Part shown: positions 1 through 29,479 of the stretch, in pieces | How the letters are laid out: each line of letters starts with the position of its first letter | Position numbering within the stretch: the stretch's first letter is position 1 | Source: Trachythela sp. YZ-2020 | Lineage: Eukaryota > Cnidaria > Anthozoa > Malacalcyonacea > Clavulariidae | NCBI GenBank assembly: GCA_016169945.1 | Contig: JADLSH010000363.1 | Coordinates: 2,046,001 to 2,110,000 of the forward strand | DNA length: 64,000 nucleotides | Direction: 5' to 3' | Made by a program: the position numbers and the translations under genes | The notes under the pieces: model-generated | Database searches by the model: none | What the model saw: the letters and a program-made list of their open reading frames with translations, nothing else | What the model was told of the DNA's origin: nothing

Positions 1-934
1 CTGTGTATATCAACGATTTACCCAGCAATCATTAACTCATTAGCCAGTCAGCGACAGCCTAGATTAAAATGACGTAATTATAATGTTGCTCTTTGATCTC
101 TATGCGTAACTGGATTGATATTGATTTTTTTTTTAGATGGCGGACTACAGAAGGGCGAGAATTGTAAACATGAGTAAATATTTTAATTTTACGAAGAAAA
201 TTATAAACCAACGATATTTTTATTTTCTGTACTCTTTTGAGCATGGCAAAAGTCGAGGGAGTATTTTTAGTAAGTATTGGAAGTGTTTTCATCACATTTT
301 AAACTGTGGAAATGAATCGCGGGCAATCGCCAATTTACACAAAGTATTGACTTGACTGAACCTGCTATATATCAATATCATTTGAATCAGGAAACAAGGT
401 AAACCTTTTTAAATATTGTACGAATATCCTGCATTATTCGAGCTTCTATTTCGATAAAGTTCACTCATAAAAGTGTTAAAATATAACCATATGTCTCAAC
501 ACTATTTGGGTTAAATCGACAATAGTTCATGGTGGTTGTTTGTCATTTCCATAGTCAACATCACCTCATACTAAGTTTACTTTTGATATTTGATTGGTAA
601 AAAGATATAGGCACAATTTGACATTTCTTTCCCAAACTGTTGTGACTATAGGGGGACTAGGTGGTATGTAATATTTATATGTGGTGTGTAAATAGTGCTG
701 TTATCTACAACCTTTAATTCCCAAGTATAAAAGACTAAAATCTGAAGGCTTCACAATTGTTTCAAAAATTGCTCCCATGGGCTATAGGCCCTCATCCCTC
801 AATGCACAATTTTTAGGAGCAATATTAAAGTTCATCATACACTAATAGACCTCTTGTACCAATTGACCCATGGAAAAGAAGTTACAACTCTTTAATTACT
901 TTATTAAATTATACAATTATGTAAATACGCATGA

Positions 935-1300
935 AGGCCATGTTACACGAGGCAATTTTCGCTGCAACTTGTCTCGCAATGTTTGCTGGAAAAAAACATT
1001 GCAGGTTGCAGTGACATGTCAGACGTACGTAACTTGTTTTGCGACCTGCAATGTTCTTGCAATGCGTATGCACAATTTTACAGCGGACTTCACCAATTCG
1101 CGGGCCACTCTGTTTTGTGATTGGTTCTTTTCCCAAACATTGCGAGACAAGTTGCAGTGGGGGTGTCACACGCTGCAACTTGTCTCGTAGCGTTGCGAAA
1201 AGTAGAAGCTGCTTCAACTTTCTCTGCAATTTGCAACGCAATTTTTCGTTGCGACACAAGTTGCAAAATAGGGGTGTTACACGAGGAAATTCATGCGAGC
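935..1300. repeat. MITE-like repeat, CCATGTTACACG family, rearranged
   Basis: The segment carries several direct and inverted copies of a motif starting CCATGTTACACGAGG followed by GCAACTTG and GCAATTT. The same motif family recurs near 18580-18840, 19800-20010, 45090-45240 and 50520-50760. Inverted copies within the segment create long mirrored open frames on both strands that I do not regard as genes. No transposase is encoded, so this is a non-autonomous element of unknown superfamily. Confidence 0.6.
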
Positions 1301-1544
1301 AGATACATGTACGCTTAGCGTGCCTATTTTTGTATCTGCGTAGCAGATATAATGCTATCACCTTGTTAATGTTAATGTTTATGTTAATGTTATGTTAATG
1401 TAATCTTAATGTTAGTGTAACTTTTAGCCATTCAGCGACGAGCTTATATAAAATAGGCAACTTTAGCCAATCAGCAATCAACCTCTTTCACAGGCTCTTA
1501 TCTCTTGGGGAGAAAAGCCTGGGTACGAGGATGATCAGCAATTG

Positions 1545-1649
1545 GGTTACAATTCCATGACACGCACGAAATAGGGTTAGGGATTGGGTCGGGATTGGGG
1601 TCAAGATCAAAGAGAAATATTCGTGATTGCGTGTCATGGAATTACAACC
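1545..1649. repeat. Palindromic element with 56-bp core, copy 1
   Basis: A core of about 56 bp (AGGGTTAGGGATTGGG at its start) is flanked by arms of about 22 bp that are reverse complements of each other (CCATGACACGCA against TGCGTGTCATGG). An identical core lies at 10848-10904, where the arms are again self-complementary but differ in sequence. No coding capacity is visible. Confidence 0.7.
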
Positions 1650-2856
1650 AACAATGACGTAATGTTTCACGAGGAATTACATCATTCAATTTGCCTGTTC
1701 GCAGGCTAGATCTTAAATTCAACATGGCGTATATGTTTTAAAATGTCAAAATATATTGACAAAACGTCGTTAATTCATATAAAAACGTGAAAATACGAAG
1801 GTTTTCAATACGAAAGTATCGACTAAAACGAATGCTTTTATATATGTGGCCAATTTCTTAAGGAGAAACTAAACAGTTAAACAGTCAAACTGTCGAAGAT
1901 TAAGGTGGCTCGATACAGTTTTCAAAAATTCAGGTGTTCACACTAAATTCCATATTTTTAGGTTTTATTCATCAGGTATCATGGTTTTCATATATGTTGA
2001 TGTTTCTACTTTCAAATTATGTTAGTTTTAGTAACACGTAGTTCGTTGCTATGGCAACATACGCGTACGAAATTCACTCTAAAATAGCCTATCGCCTCGT
2101 GTAGTTGGAAAAGAAGCACGGTGACCCCCAATTTTTTTTGTGCATTATTATATTTGCAAGACAGACTAACAATAAGCAAAATATAAAAAAATTCTGTAAT
2201 GCCATTTTTTTTGAAAAAGGCAAAAATGTCGTTTTCTTCGATAAAATTGTTTTGGCATTACAGATTTTTTTTATTTTTGGTACAATGAAAGATTTTTGCG
2301 GTGCAATACAGCATGCAAAATTTGAACATAAGTCACCGGACAAAATAATGAGATATAGCGCATTGTTTTTCAAAAATGGAATTTTTTAAATGAGAGTCAG
2401 CAATTGACATGATGAAACGGTATAATAACACGCGTAATGACGCGAGATGGCGCGAACAACTGGTTACGTCAGATGTTCCCGCGCGCACAAATGGTCACAC
2501 GGATTTGCTCATAGAGTAGGAAGTTTTGTTTTCGCGATTCTTGAATAAGGTTTTTGTGATTACTATATCGAGCCAATATAATAATTTTACGATGAAAATT
2601 ATGCATCAAATCAACAGCATCTTTATGACTTTATGTTCCATACTATTTTGAACACAGCAAACTGAATATCAATAACATTTAAGTCAGGAGGCAAGGTAAT
2701 CACTAGCAAGGAGCATATTGTCCTAAAACCTATAGAGTTTAAATTTTGCTACTCATAACTATCCTATATAATTTATATATATTTGTTACTCATTTGAATG
2801 GGTCTGCCAACGTTTGTCTATGGTTTGACCAATACGTGCGCCGTGCGCGCGATTTC

Positions 2857-3577
2857 CACTGTTGTCGTGAGGAATGCGTCTCGCTGAATACTTATAACGA
2901 GTCTGTTCAAGCGTTTGGGTCAAATCGAAGTATAATAATTAGGAGCTATAGGGTCATCGTAAAATATTGCAAGATGTAGGGACAACTACCTGTTTACAGT
3001 GTAATAATTATCAAGAATATGTGATAGCCGAGCCTTGAACTTTAATAAATAGAGCTCTGCGTTATTGCGCGTTTATGTCTCAATTATATTCAACACTGAT
3101 ATCTAGTTTCTCTTTAGTTTCCCACAAATACAAACAAATACCCACGTAGGTACGTTCGCTCAAACTATTGTAGAGTATAGATGTTTTGTTTTAGAGCGAT
3201 GCGCCGTACGATCTTCAAGTGTTTGAACGCGCAATGTTTGTTGTTGGAAATATAATATCCCTCATATTACTTGTCGTCAGGAATGCGTCTCGCTGAATAC
3301 GAGTCTGTTCAAACGTTTGGGTCAAATCGAGTATAATAATGAGGAGCTATAGGATCATCTTAAAATATTGCAAGACGTAGGGAGAACTAAGCTCTTCGGT
3401 TTTCTTGTAAAAACTTGACCCGTTTACAGTGTAATAATTATCAAGACTATGTGACAGCTGACCCCTGAACTCTAATAAATAGAGCTCGTTATTGCGCGTT
3501 TATGTCTGATTTCTAGTTTCTCTTTAGTCTCCCACAAATACAAATAAATACCCACGTATGGTTCGCTCAAAGGCGCA
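2857..3577. repeat. Direct duplication of about 310 bp
   Basis: Positions about 2857-3172 and about 3271-3577 share an ordered series of near-identical blocks (AGGAATGCGTCTCGCTGAATAC, CAGTGTAATAATTATCAAGA split over substitutions, TAGTTTCTCTTTAGT, CCCACAAATACAAA). Each copy has its own small indels. This is a local segmental duplication with roughly 100 bp between copies. No reading frame is preserved through both copies. Confidence 0.75.
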
Positions 3578-6393
3578 ATGTTTGTTGTTGGAAATATAAT
3601 ACCCTCATATCGACTGAAGTATGTCGAATATTTGGCTCTTTCTCGATATATGAGCAACCGAAATAGGCATTAGAGATTATTAGGGTTAGGTTGGGGGTCA
3701 AGGCATATTTTAACATATATACTGGGGGGCCACTTGGCCCCCCAGGCCCTCTTGATGGCCCCCACTCACACAAAATTGGCCCCCCACTCCCTGGGCCCTT
3801 TATACATTGGGTCGTTTACAGAGTAAATGATTTGTCTGTGTTTAACGAAATATTGTTTTTATGGCTTATATAGTTAGACATTTTTAAAGTTTTAGTTAAA
3901 ACATTGAAATACTATTGGCTTGGCAATTTCAGAGCTCCAGATTTCAAAATTTTCCTGGGAAAAAACTCCCAATTTGCGGCAATTTTAATTTTGCCGCAAC
4001 TTGCCATGCAATTTCTGACATACGTGCAGTATAGAGCCATGTTATGTAACAAGCAGGGCCGCGCAGATGTGGGGGGGGGGGGGGCAAAGGGGGAAATTTT
4101 CCCAAGGCCGCCAACTAAAGGGAGCTCCCAAATAGAAATAAAATATGGATATATATTACTGTAAATAGTCTCTCAGTATGCAGGAATTTGCCATTCCCCT
4201 ATGAACTACTTTAGTACTGAATCCAGATTGAGAATGTCATTTTAAATGTTAACTACAGAACGTAATCCAGAAATCAGTTTTCGAAACAAGCACAATAGCA
4301 CATGACGCCAAAGATCTTTCAGAATGGCAAATATCTAGGGTCCCAAAGTTGTTTTTTGCCCCGCGGACCCCAAAAGCCAAAAGTCTCTGTGCGGTCCTGG
4401 TAACAAGTAGTCGCACATGGCCTACGGTCTACTCCGTCGACAATTTTCATCCTATTTCTTTCATTTTCACCCCGAGTATGTTATGTAAAGAAAGTGTCGG
4501 CAGAGCAGAGTACGGGCCATGCTCACACTTCTATGTGACTACTTTTTTAGATAAATTGCATGGCTATGTATCCGAAATTGCGTTGTAAGTTGCAGCAAAA
4601 ATGACCTCGTGTAACACGGTCTTGGTTTAGATTTCAGTACGAGCTCAGGTTCGAGTTCAACTTCTCATGTTGGAACTCGCCCTATATGAGTGGAACTCGT
4701 ACTTGCACTACGTTGCCGAGTGAATTTGGATCTAAACGTTGTTATTAATTGAAAGTCTACCAAGATATCCTGGAAGCTTAGCGTCTACCGCGGTTTAGAT
4801 TCAGGAAACCGTGGTTGTTGATACTTATCAACCACAAAAAGATTATACACTTCGACGTTTTGAGACAACGGCCTTCGACGGGTTACTTGTAAGAAGAGGA
4901 CGCCCACTAAAGCCGTATTTACACTTCGACCCTTGGCCTGGCCTGAGCTTTGCTTTGCTTTGTCCTCAGTACAATTTTGGTAGCGTAAACAAAATTTAAC
5001 CTGACCTAGGCCAGAAAATATGGGCCCACTTTCATTGTTGGCCTAGCCAAGCCCTGTGCCAATATAAACAGTGTAAACGCATGAAATTACCTTGGCTCAG
5101 GCCAGACAGAGGCTCGCTCGACTCTCCTGATGAAAGGGAGCTCTCCTTCACTCTAAATTACTCGAAATGTCGAAGTATTTTTAATCTTTTTCAAGGCTGG
5201 CGAGTATCAACGACAACCTCTACCGTTTCTTATATCCTGCCTTTGTTTTAATGATGTCTAAAACAGATGTCGTTTTCTCAAAAAAGAAATTGTGGCTTGG
5301 CAAACGACTTGAACTGATTATGCCGACACGCGTTCTCGAAAACGATACTCAGATAAGTATGAAAAAAGTTAAAAACTGAAATCATTAGAGCATTTGATAC
5401 GAAACCACGAAACTCATGACCTTGGATCTGACGTCATAGTGGTCGCAATGCGGCCAACAAGATATCAACTTTTTCGAGGATCTTAAACGTTTACGTCAGA
5501 ACAAAGCAAAATAATTGCATTCAAGAATCATCCTCTATAAAGATATGAAACTATTTTCATACAAGATGTTTTTTTCTGCATCTCACTCGATTGAAATTGA
5601 TGTAGAAGGTTTAGGTGGATGGATATTTCGAGTGAAATATTATATACAATATTTTAGACCTGAACGGGAACGGCTGCGATTTTCAGGCAGTTCAGGCACC
5701 AATTTCCAACCACTCCATGTTTAGTTGTAGAATACTATCCGGCACAAACGTGGAAGTCTAGTGCGGGTTGCAATTTCATGAGCATCACACGCTGAATCAA
5801 CTCGTGTTCAACAACTTTTTTTTCATTTCATAAAATCCTAACTTATCTGTTATACAATTCCGATAATTTTTCACTTGCGAACAGTGTGCTGGTCAATGCT
5901 GGTGAGAGTGGTGATGGTCTATAAAGTATTTGCTTTATATCACTGCAAACCATAACTGCATACCTAATTTTATGAAATTTTTATCACTTCACATTTCATA
6001 AACAATAGGGGATCTGCCAGACTGGAGACTTCTGGTACCCTCCAGGAAAATTTTACAGATGACACCATGCCTGCCCGGTACTAAAAGCAATCAATGACAA
6101 TAATTTTTTAGTATCACTGAACATTTTAACTGTTTATCACTCGGCACACTTTTACTTTATCACCGACCGTGCACAAATTGGTTATCTGCACTGCACACTA
6201 TCACGCAGTGCACAAATTGGGTATGGCCATAAGTTCAATGACCCTAGGGTAGACCGCAATGCATTATGATGTCAGGATGATAATCATGTCCATATTAAAT
6301 ATTGGCAATTCTAGATTCACCATCAAAAATTAAATGTTGCAATTGAGCGCGACTGCGCGAGGTTCTAGCGTTGGTAGCGACGAACAATATACA

Positions 6394-6547
6394 TGAGGGG
6401 TTATAGGATCAAACTACGTGAAAAATATGACAAGAAATTCGACGTTTCGGGCAAAGGCAATGGCTACTAACTTCCAGACGAAGGGCCTTTGCTCGAAACG
6501 TCGAAGTTCTTGTTATATTACAGGCAGTTTGATCCTGTAATACCTCA
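6394..6547. repeat. Inverted repeat with hammerhead-like motif (Penelope-type), copy 1
   Basis: Two arms of about 65 bp face each other around a short centre near 6460-6480. The plus-strand arm contains CAGACGAAGGGCC, a short stem and CTCGAAACGTCGAAG. That is a [CTG/CAG]ACGA-A-stem-GAAAC layout like the hammerhead-type motifs reported in terminal repeats of Penelope-like elements. The same motif recurs at 13449-13619, 29350-29410 and 57765-57815. An extra A sits between the core and stem II in every copy, so ribozyme activity is doubtful. Confidence 0.55.
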
Positions 6548-7117
6548 AGTAAATTCAGGACCCCGTTATTGGAGTTTATCTCTGTGGTCAGTCCCAGCCA
6601 ATGTACTTGTAGGTATTTGAATAAGTTTAATATTTGTTTGGTGCGGCGAATCTTGTAAAATAAAAAAATAAAATAAAAATAAAATGTTTGGATATCTTTT
6701 CAAAATCCTTATGGATAAAGTGTAAAGTATATGTAGTTGTTTTTGTTTTGTTTGCAGCTTAATATTTGCTTGTAGAGTCTGTGGAAAGTTCTTTGTTGAG
6801 AAAAAAATTCTTAAGTCTGAGACGGGATTAACCATGCAACGCGTACGTCAGTGAACATCAGTGTTGTCGTTCTTTGCAGACATTTGTGGCATCTTCACTG
6901 TGCGCATGCGCAGCGGTATTCATTCACTATACACGATAAATTCTAAGCTATGTGGGCTGGAACTACTGATATTGAATGCTTCTTAAAGATTTAAATTGGT
7001 AGCGATTTATCAATAAATACCGTTTGACAAAAACATCAAATTAAATTTTCACACAATCAAAGTGTACCCCCTGCCCCCACCGTAATTTCGAAGCACTTCG
7101 GCGTCTGAGGCGGCTGG

Positions 7118-7146
7118 CCAATCACGAGCCGCGTAGGTCACGTGAC
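7118..7146. promoter_or_regulatory. Possible promoter elements of the MLK gene: CCAAT and CACGTG
   Basis: A CCAAT pentamer lies at 7118-7122. A perfect palindromic E-box, GTCACGTGAC, lies at 7137-7146, about 230 bp before the chosen kinase start codon, in a locally GC-richer stretch. The transcription start is not known from sequence, so this is a weak inference. Confidence 0.3.
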
Positions 7147-7191
7147 AAGCGGTCGTATTGTGTACAAGGCTGGCTAGAAATTAACAAAAAT

Positions 7192-23341
<16,150 letters not shown>

Positions 23342-23504
23342 CATCGGGCTCAAATCAGGCAAACCAATAATTCTATATTTTGTAAATACTAACATACTTT
23401 TAAAATATTAATTTTTCAGCAACAGGCTGGAACCTAATTGCAAGTTAGGGTCACTGATCTGAAAAAAGACTGGATAGCGCAGCAGATTGTTCACTGGTGG
23501 TGTC

Positions 23505-23883
23505 GACTGCGCATCCAAATGACGCGTTCTGCGCTGGGCCAAAATTGCAGTTGAATCATAACATGTAGCTGAGACTGGAAGAATTAAAATATGCATATCA
23601 AAGTATTCAACTGTTCAATCATACGTTTGTCCGACAAGACAACTTCCATTAAATATTTTTTGTACTAGCATATTTTTTCTTCTGTGTAAAGCAAAATAAG
23701 GAAAGGACATTTGAGGAAATATATTTTCTAATTTAAAGCGAGTCAACCGTGCAGAAAATAATCGTTCTTCGAGCAACTTTTTGCATATTCAAATCACATT
23801 GCAGTTCAGTTCAGCTGCATGTTATGATTCAACTTCAATATTATCCCGGCACTGAACGCGTCATTTGGATGCACGCAGTCGAA
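23505..23883. repeat. Palindromic element with GCGTCATTTGGATGCGC ends, copy
   Basis: TCGACTGCGCATCCAAATGACGCGTTCTGC at the left (spanning 23503-23532) is mirrored by AACGCGTCATTTGGATG and CAGTCGA at the right. A shorter member is at 26243-26385, and a remnant lies in the 20308-20601 palindrome. The interior is non-coding. Confidence 0.6.
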
Positions 23884-24449
23884 CATTATGAATTTGCTTA
23901 TAGAAAAAATTCGCCATTACTCAGAGAACAAGTGGGGAAAACCTCTTAAAACTTTATTATTTTGATATATAAAGCACCTCAAGCAATAAATTTCTTCTAT
24001 AATGCGTTAGAAAGTTTATGGGTAAGTTCTTCCAGGTAATGACTGGCTTCCGGCTTCATTTTCGCACAACTGATGCTTAGTCCAGTCTTATTTTCAGATC
24101 AGTGGTTAGTGTAACGAATTTGGAGCCCGCGTCAACCAGAGGGCGTGGGGCGAGGAAATATTTTACAGACGTCACGTGACTAATGAATGGAATACAATTT
24201 AATCAACTATGTACTATTATTATACATACTTATTCACTAATGTATCCGAGTTTCCCTAAATCCACAATAATTTGGACAAAATGCATCAATCTTTTTAGAA
24301 ATATTTCATAGTTTCAAATCCTTTCAACCTCTTCACCGTTATGTTCCTTTCTAGTTCGACTCCGTGAGCTCTACCATGACTTGTTCACAAAACATTGCAA
24401 TATATAATTTACTTTACTAAACATTTGTTAACAACCTTTATAAAATAAC

Positions 24450-24735
24450 ATGTATATAACGCGTGCTCTGATTGGTCGAAACCCGTGTTTGGATCAGGCC
24501 ATCCAAACACGGAAGACTATCGTGTTGTTGTTATTTTATAAAACAATTACTTTATGGTTTCCGTGTTTGGATGGCCTGATCCAAACACTTGGGAATGTTG
24601 CTCGAGTTAAGAAAAGCTCGCAAAATCACTCGCCTTCGGCTCGAGATTTCGCGCGCTTTTCTTAACTCTCGCAACATTCCCGCGTGTTTGGTCAGGCCAT
24701 CCAAACACGGAAACCATAAAGTAATTGTATAGTCC
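24450..24735. repeat. Triple-hairpin element, GATTGG class, member a
   Basis: CTCTGATTGGTCGA precedes H1 (24483-24512, CCGTGTTTGGAT..ATCCAAACACGG). H2 (24561-24588) and H3 (24683-24710) repeat that hairpin and bracket an inverted repeat with GGGAATGTTGC arms and a CTCGCCTTCGGCTCG centre. Outer flanks AATTACTTTATGGTTT and AAACCATAAAGTAATT also pair. The layout matches 20915-21398 with almost no shared primary sequence. Confidence 0.75.
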
Positions 24736-26242
24736 AAAAGTACGTTATTAAACTCACACGTCTCCTGACATAACTGCTACAAATATGGCAGTAAATTATG
24801 CAGACTATTAAATTGTTATCTGGGGCATTTGAAAAATTAAAAAGTTGTGAAAAAATTTTCAATCTCCTATCATATTGTGCGATTTTTTAACATGATCTTT
24901 GGCGGGAAGTTAAATTAAATCGGACGTGAAACGATAAACGTATGCTTCAAAGTTTTTAGCCCAATTGCATGACACTATGAAAACTAGTCCCCTTGTGCCC
25001 CCCCTACGAATCGATGTTTTGCCCCCCACGAAAGGTCCCTTTTTCTTAAATTAAATACAAAGAAACAAGCAAGGTAGTGTAGAAACTGTAGATAAACAAA
25101 CGAACAGTAAGTTTAACGGTGTTGTCACTGTTGCACGAGTTCTCCATTTAACTGATTTGATGTTAATTAAAGGTGTTTCAAATGTTCTTCCCAGTATATG
25201 CTATGGTAAAATATACCAGTAAAAATATTTTGTCCACGAAGATCCCTTATAGGAAAATGCCCCCCCACGAGAAAATTCTTAAAAAGGCCCTGACTAGTGT
25301 AACGTACTAACGACTAACGTGTCAAACACTGGTTTAGATCATTGAGGTTTAGATTGAACTTTATTTGCAAAGTAGACTTGATAACAATATAAATATTTGC
25401 CTTATTAAACAGACAAATATCTTTATGAACTAGCTCTGTTTATCTAAATCTAACCGTTTTTGTTTACGCTTTCCTTGTTTGATAGTGTTTTCATACGCAA
25501 CACTGTACACTTATAAAAACTACTTCGCAAGTATAACTAAAAGCTAACGTTTTACACTAGGTTTGAAAAGTGGCATGCAGACGAGGTTGTGAAGCTATCA
25601 AAGCCAAAACGAAACGCTTGTTCCGTGAGCCGATCATACCACCAAGAGCTTGAAATTGCATTTTTGTACACATATTTTTATACATTTCAACAGAAATTTT
25701 TAATAATTTTTCAAGTAACATTTTGGCGCACTTCAAAGTTTTTCACAAGCCTTTTGGCCTTGAATTACAAAAACGCACGCATGCATGGCACTCAGCCTAT
25801 TATTCGATGACAAATTTAACCCACAATCCTACGTACGCTTTATAAAGTTCAAGTTGATTGCGTCACTATTGTTTACTCGCTGTATATTTGCTTGAAAATG
25901 AAAAACAAGCCGAGTTTTAGCATCTTGAATGCGTGGTCCAGCGTAGGTATGAATCCGACCTGGAAAGATACGGCCTTCGCTCGAAGAGTCGAAGTTTTAG
26001 CATTTTTGCTATTTCTTCATGTGTAATGCAACTTAATACCTATAGTTGATCCAGTACTAGTTATAACACGTCTCTTGGTACAAGCATCAGAAAACAATTC
26101 ACTGTCAAGAGAGGGAAGACTGACAATGACAATGCAAAAATTGTAATATTGAACGTTGATTAACAACGTCAAAACTGACGCAACTAATTATAATTGACCA
26201 AGACGTGACGTTACTAACGAAAACAATGGACCAGTTCGTAAC

Positions 26243-26385
26243 GTCGACTGTGCGTTCAAATGACGCGTTCTGCATCTGGATAAAATTGCAATATATACGC
26301 ATGTCAAAGTATTCAATTGTTTTACATATCGCCATTCAAGTGCAATTTTATCCTGGCGCAGAACGCGTCATTTGATGCGCAGTCA
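26243..26385. repeat. Short palindromic element, 143 bp
   Basis: The arms GTCGACTGTGCGTTCAAATG and CATTTGATGCGCAGTC, plus GATAAAATTGCA against TGCAATTTTATC, form a long inverted repeat related to the element at 23505-23883. Confidence 0.65.
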
Positions 26386-27815
26386 ACACTACGACTAGCT
26401 GGCTTACTGACCGTCTTGAGCTTTCTAGAGAATGTTTACATTAAACGTTTTTAAATGTTTACATTAACAAATTATGATTAAAGTTGCTTCACTTTCTCGA
26501 TTACTCCTCCCCTCCTCGTAAATTAATCTGAAGCCTGTTGGCCATTCTTTTGTATCAAAGTCATTAGAGGCGAGATTAGATCGTCCCGAGGCGACTGCTC
26601 GCGAAACAAAGAAATATGCTAAGCGAAAAAATGCTTTACTGGACTCGTTTCTTATATGATTACAGACAGTGGTGTGGAAGGCGCGGGGGACTCTTGCGCT
26701 TTTGGAGCCCCCCTTCCTCAAGCTATGGAGGGGCTGAGACCCCCTACTTTTTTGCAATGCTTGAAAATATTTAATTTTTCCATAGTTTTCATTCTCAAAG
26801 CATCACTATATGACTATTTCAGGCATATAAAGATGCGATCATGGGATTGGGGGCGGTTACTTATGACGTAATCCATTCCCGAATGTTTTCACCCTTGGTA
26901 ACATATATGCACGTCTAGAGAGCCCCCCTAGTTATGAATTTAGTTCTACAGCATTGCAGCTGATTACAGGTGTGCCGATCAAAGCCTCGTTTTACCTAGC
27001 CTATGGTGTATATATATCCTCACTTCGTTTCTCGTGGGGAAAGAAAACGTGTTTCTGCTGGGGTCTACGGCGTAGGCCTCTGGGCGTAGGCTACGTTTTG
27101 TCTTGCAACCAACAAATTCAAAATGTCAGTACGAGTCAGCAAGTGAATTAGCACCCAATTAAGTCGACGTCATTGTTTGTGCTTTAGTTATTTTACACCC
27201 AATGTGGACAATGTTAACTTATAAATTGGTACTACTTGACCTCAACCTCACATTGAATCACATATGTTGCAACTTCGTGCAGTCTAACTACGATGAGAAT
27301 ACAACCTAGCTAAGTGTGACATTACTTCTGAAAGTCAGTCATGCAGATGCATAGTCGAAAACTTAACCACATGCATGTAAAATTGAACGCTTGTGCATGG
27401 TCTGTTATGCTATTTGGTTATGATATTTCATTATTTCAACTTTTCTACATTGATTTATATGCAAAATGTGCATAATCTAACCCTCACTAACTCACTTACT
27501 CAATGTTAGAACATGAACAAAACTCAAAGGATCCTTATGGCATGTAATTTAAGAAAGTGATAACTATAAAACTGAACACTCAGCTTAACAGATAACCCGG
27601 CATGCAATGACCTGCATAATTTCTATAAGCGCGAGTGAACACCTAAACAACTTCCGTTGATATGTATAATATAAATTACGCAATTACTAACTAATTGTCT
27701 GCGTAATTTTGCACCCAGTTGCAAAAATTGTTCATGCATGCTGGGCTCAGCAATCATCCCAAGTTTCAGCAGCTTGTAGCAGCAAAAAAGTTTCAACTAT
27801 ATACAACTTTACATT

Positions 27816-27874
27816 ATATAGTTGCGACTATTTCATATATGTAATTTACATATATGAAATAGTCGCAACTATAT
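27816..27874. repeat. Perfect 59-bp palindrome
   Basis: The arm ATATAGTTGCGACTATTTCA is exactly mirrored by TGAAATAGTCGCAACTATAT around a TATGTAATTTACATA centre. It is AT-rich and non-coding. It could be a MITE remnant or a replication-derived snap-back. Confidence 0.8.
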
Positions 27875-29479
27875 ATATGCACCAGATTATTGACCATTAG
27901 GGCAATGACGCAATGTCACATGCAGCTGTCATACACAGACGTCAGACGTCAAAAGTGCTGGTGACGAATTTGTGCAACGCAACTAAATTACAGAAGTTTC
28001 CTTGTCGTTATGTGTGATCATATATGCGCACAGACATTATTTTTGCAAATATTTTTGCACAAACATTTTGTCGAATGTGCGCACGCATGACGGTGACGAC
28101 CCTCAACTTGTTTAACCAAGATTTTAATCTTTTAATCTTATGCTTCAAAGTCCAAGTTGATTGCGTCACTATTTACTTTTCAGTCGAGCTATATAATATA
28201 TAAACCAAACAACAGTTGTCGCACAAATGTAAACAAGTAAACAAGATCGTTTTTAATTAGCAAATCGTGCTTGGGCAACCTTGGCCATTAGAGATTGACA
28301 GGTTTTTTTACGATTTGCGATCACGTGACTAGATTCGCGCGGTCGAATTTGCGGTAAATTTTGAGTATGTCAACTATACTAGTGCTATGATCTACAGCTG
28401 GCCGGAGTGAACGCGTGAGCTGGGATTCGTATTGTTTTTTCATTCTTGAAATATTAACGCACAGACAAGCATAGGCTGTTTCACGTGGAAATATCACAAA
28501 CAATGAATTGATGAAATATATCACTACTACAGTTGGTTATCAGAAAAGTCATATATGAATAACTCGAGTTTGTAGTGCCCCATTGGTATATCCAAACAGT
28601 TTGAAATAGAGTAATATTATAAACTACAACAAAAACACTTGATCTTTGACCTCGTTTTTCATTCCTTACCATTTCATATAAATAATCCGTGGAAACACCT
28701 CACTTTCGTTGTTTATATTCAGTCTTATATTGTACTTTAACAGTTTAACTAAGTTTAGTGAGTCAAAGAGGGGCTTCTGTGCTCATTTGCCCCGGTAACA
28801 CATTCTACTACGTATATGTATCAATTACATACTGACTACAGGAAGAAAATCTAAATAAGACTATTCTCAAAAAGCACCCTGATAAATATCTAAATGCCAC
28901 CATATCTATAATCCAATTAAAACCTACTGGGTCAGTTTATATAATGGCTATGGAGTATAATATAATTAGACTATCAGAGTATCAAAGTTGAAATCCCAGC
29001 ATATTCAGTATATATAAATAAACTGTTACTTAGTTAAGCTTAGTTTAGTTGAACTACTTTCTTACGAAATACAAGTGTTACACAATCAGTTACACAACTC
29101 CTAAGCCTCTTATCGCAACAAACCAGTTTTCGAACGAATAAGAAGGCACACAATAAACACAAAGAGCGAGAAGTGATGCAATTAACCAATTCCCATCCTG
29201 TTTTCGTCCTGTTTGAATCGATTGCATCAGCGGGCAAGAGGAAACGATCGAGTGTCGAGCATAGCAAGTCGAGGGTCGAGGATATGAAATAGGTTCCGTA
29301 CATGTACTCTTTACGTTTCAGTCGCATGCAAGGAGTACTTCCAGTTTGACTCACCCTACTAACATCCAGACGATGGACCTTCGCTCGAAACGTTGAAGTT
29401 CTTGATCCTACAAACCGTCAAATATATCGTTTATCGCTACCCACACTTGAACTACGCATTCAATATTAACTCTACCCAA

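Larger units (their letters stand above)
1..7100. other. Intergenic, repeat-rich, no gene recognised
   Basis: No exon with a recognisable protein family was found on either strand. Open frames here are short and coincide with inverted repeats, which give mirrored frames on both strands (for example 870-1400 and 2089-2389). Contents I can name are a MITE-like inverted-repeat cluster near 935-1300, a palindromic element at 1545-1649, a direct duplication at 2857-3577, G/C-homopolymer-rich repeat debris near 3720-3800 and 4070-4085, and an inverted repeat at 6394-6547. Confidence 0.6.

Noticed and set aside
137..355. 72-codon frame starting MADYRRARI after a poly-T/AG stretch
   Set aside because: The T-run plus AG resembles an acceptor, but there is no homology, no partner exon and low-complexity composition.
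870..1398. Three overlapping open frames of 106-150 codons on both strands
   Set aside because: They are mirror images caused by inverted repeats of the CCATGTTACACG family, with Cys/Arg-rich composition and no family resemblance.
1573..1590. AGGGTTAGGG as an interstitial telomere repeat
   Set aside because: Only one and a half TTAGGG units occur, and the sequence is part of a 56-bp element core also found at 10848.
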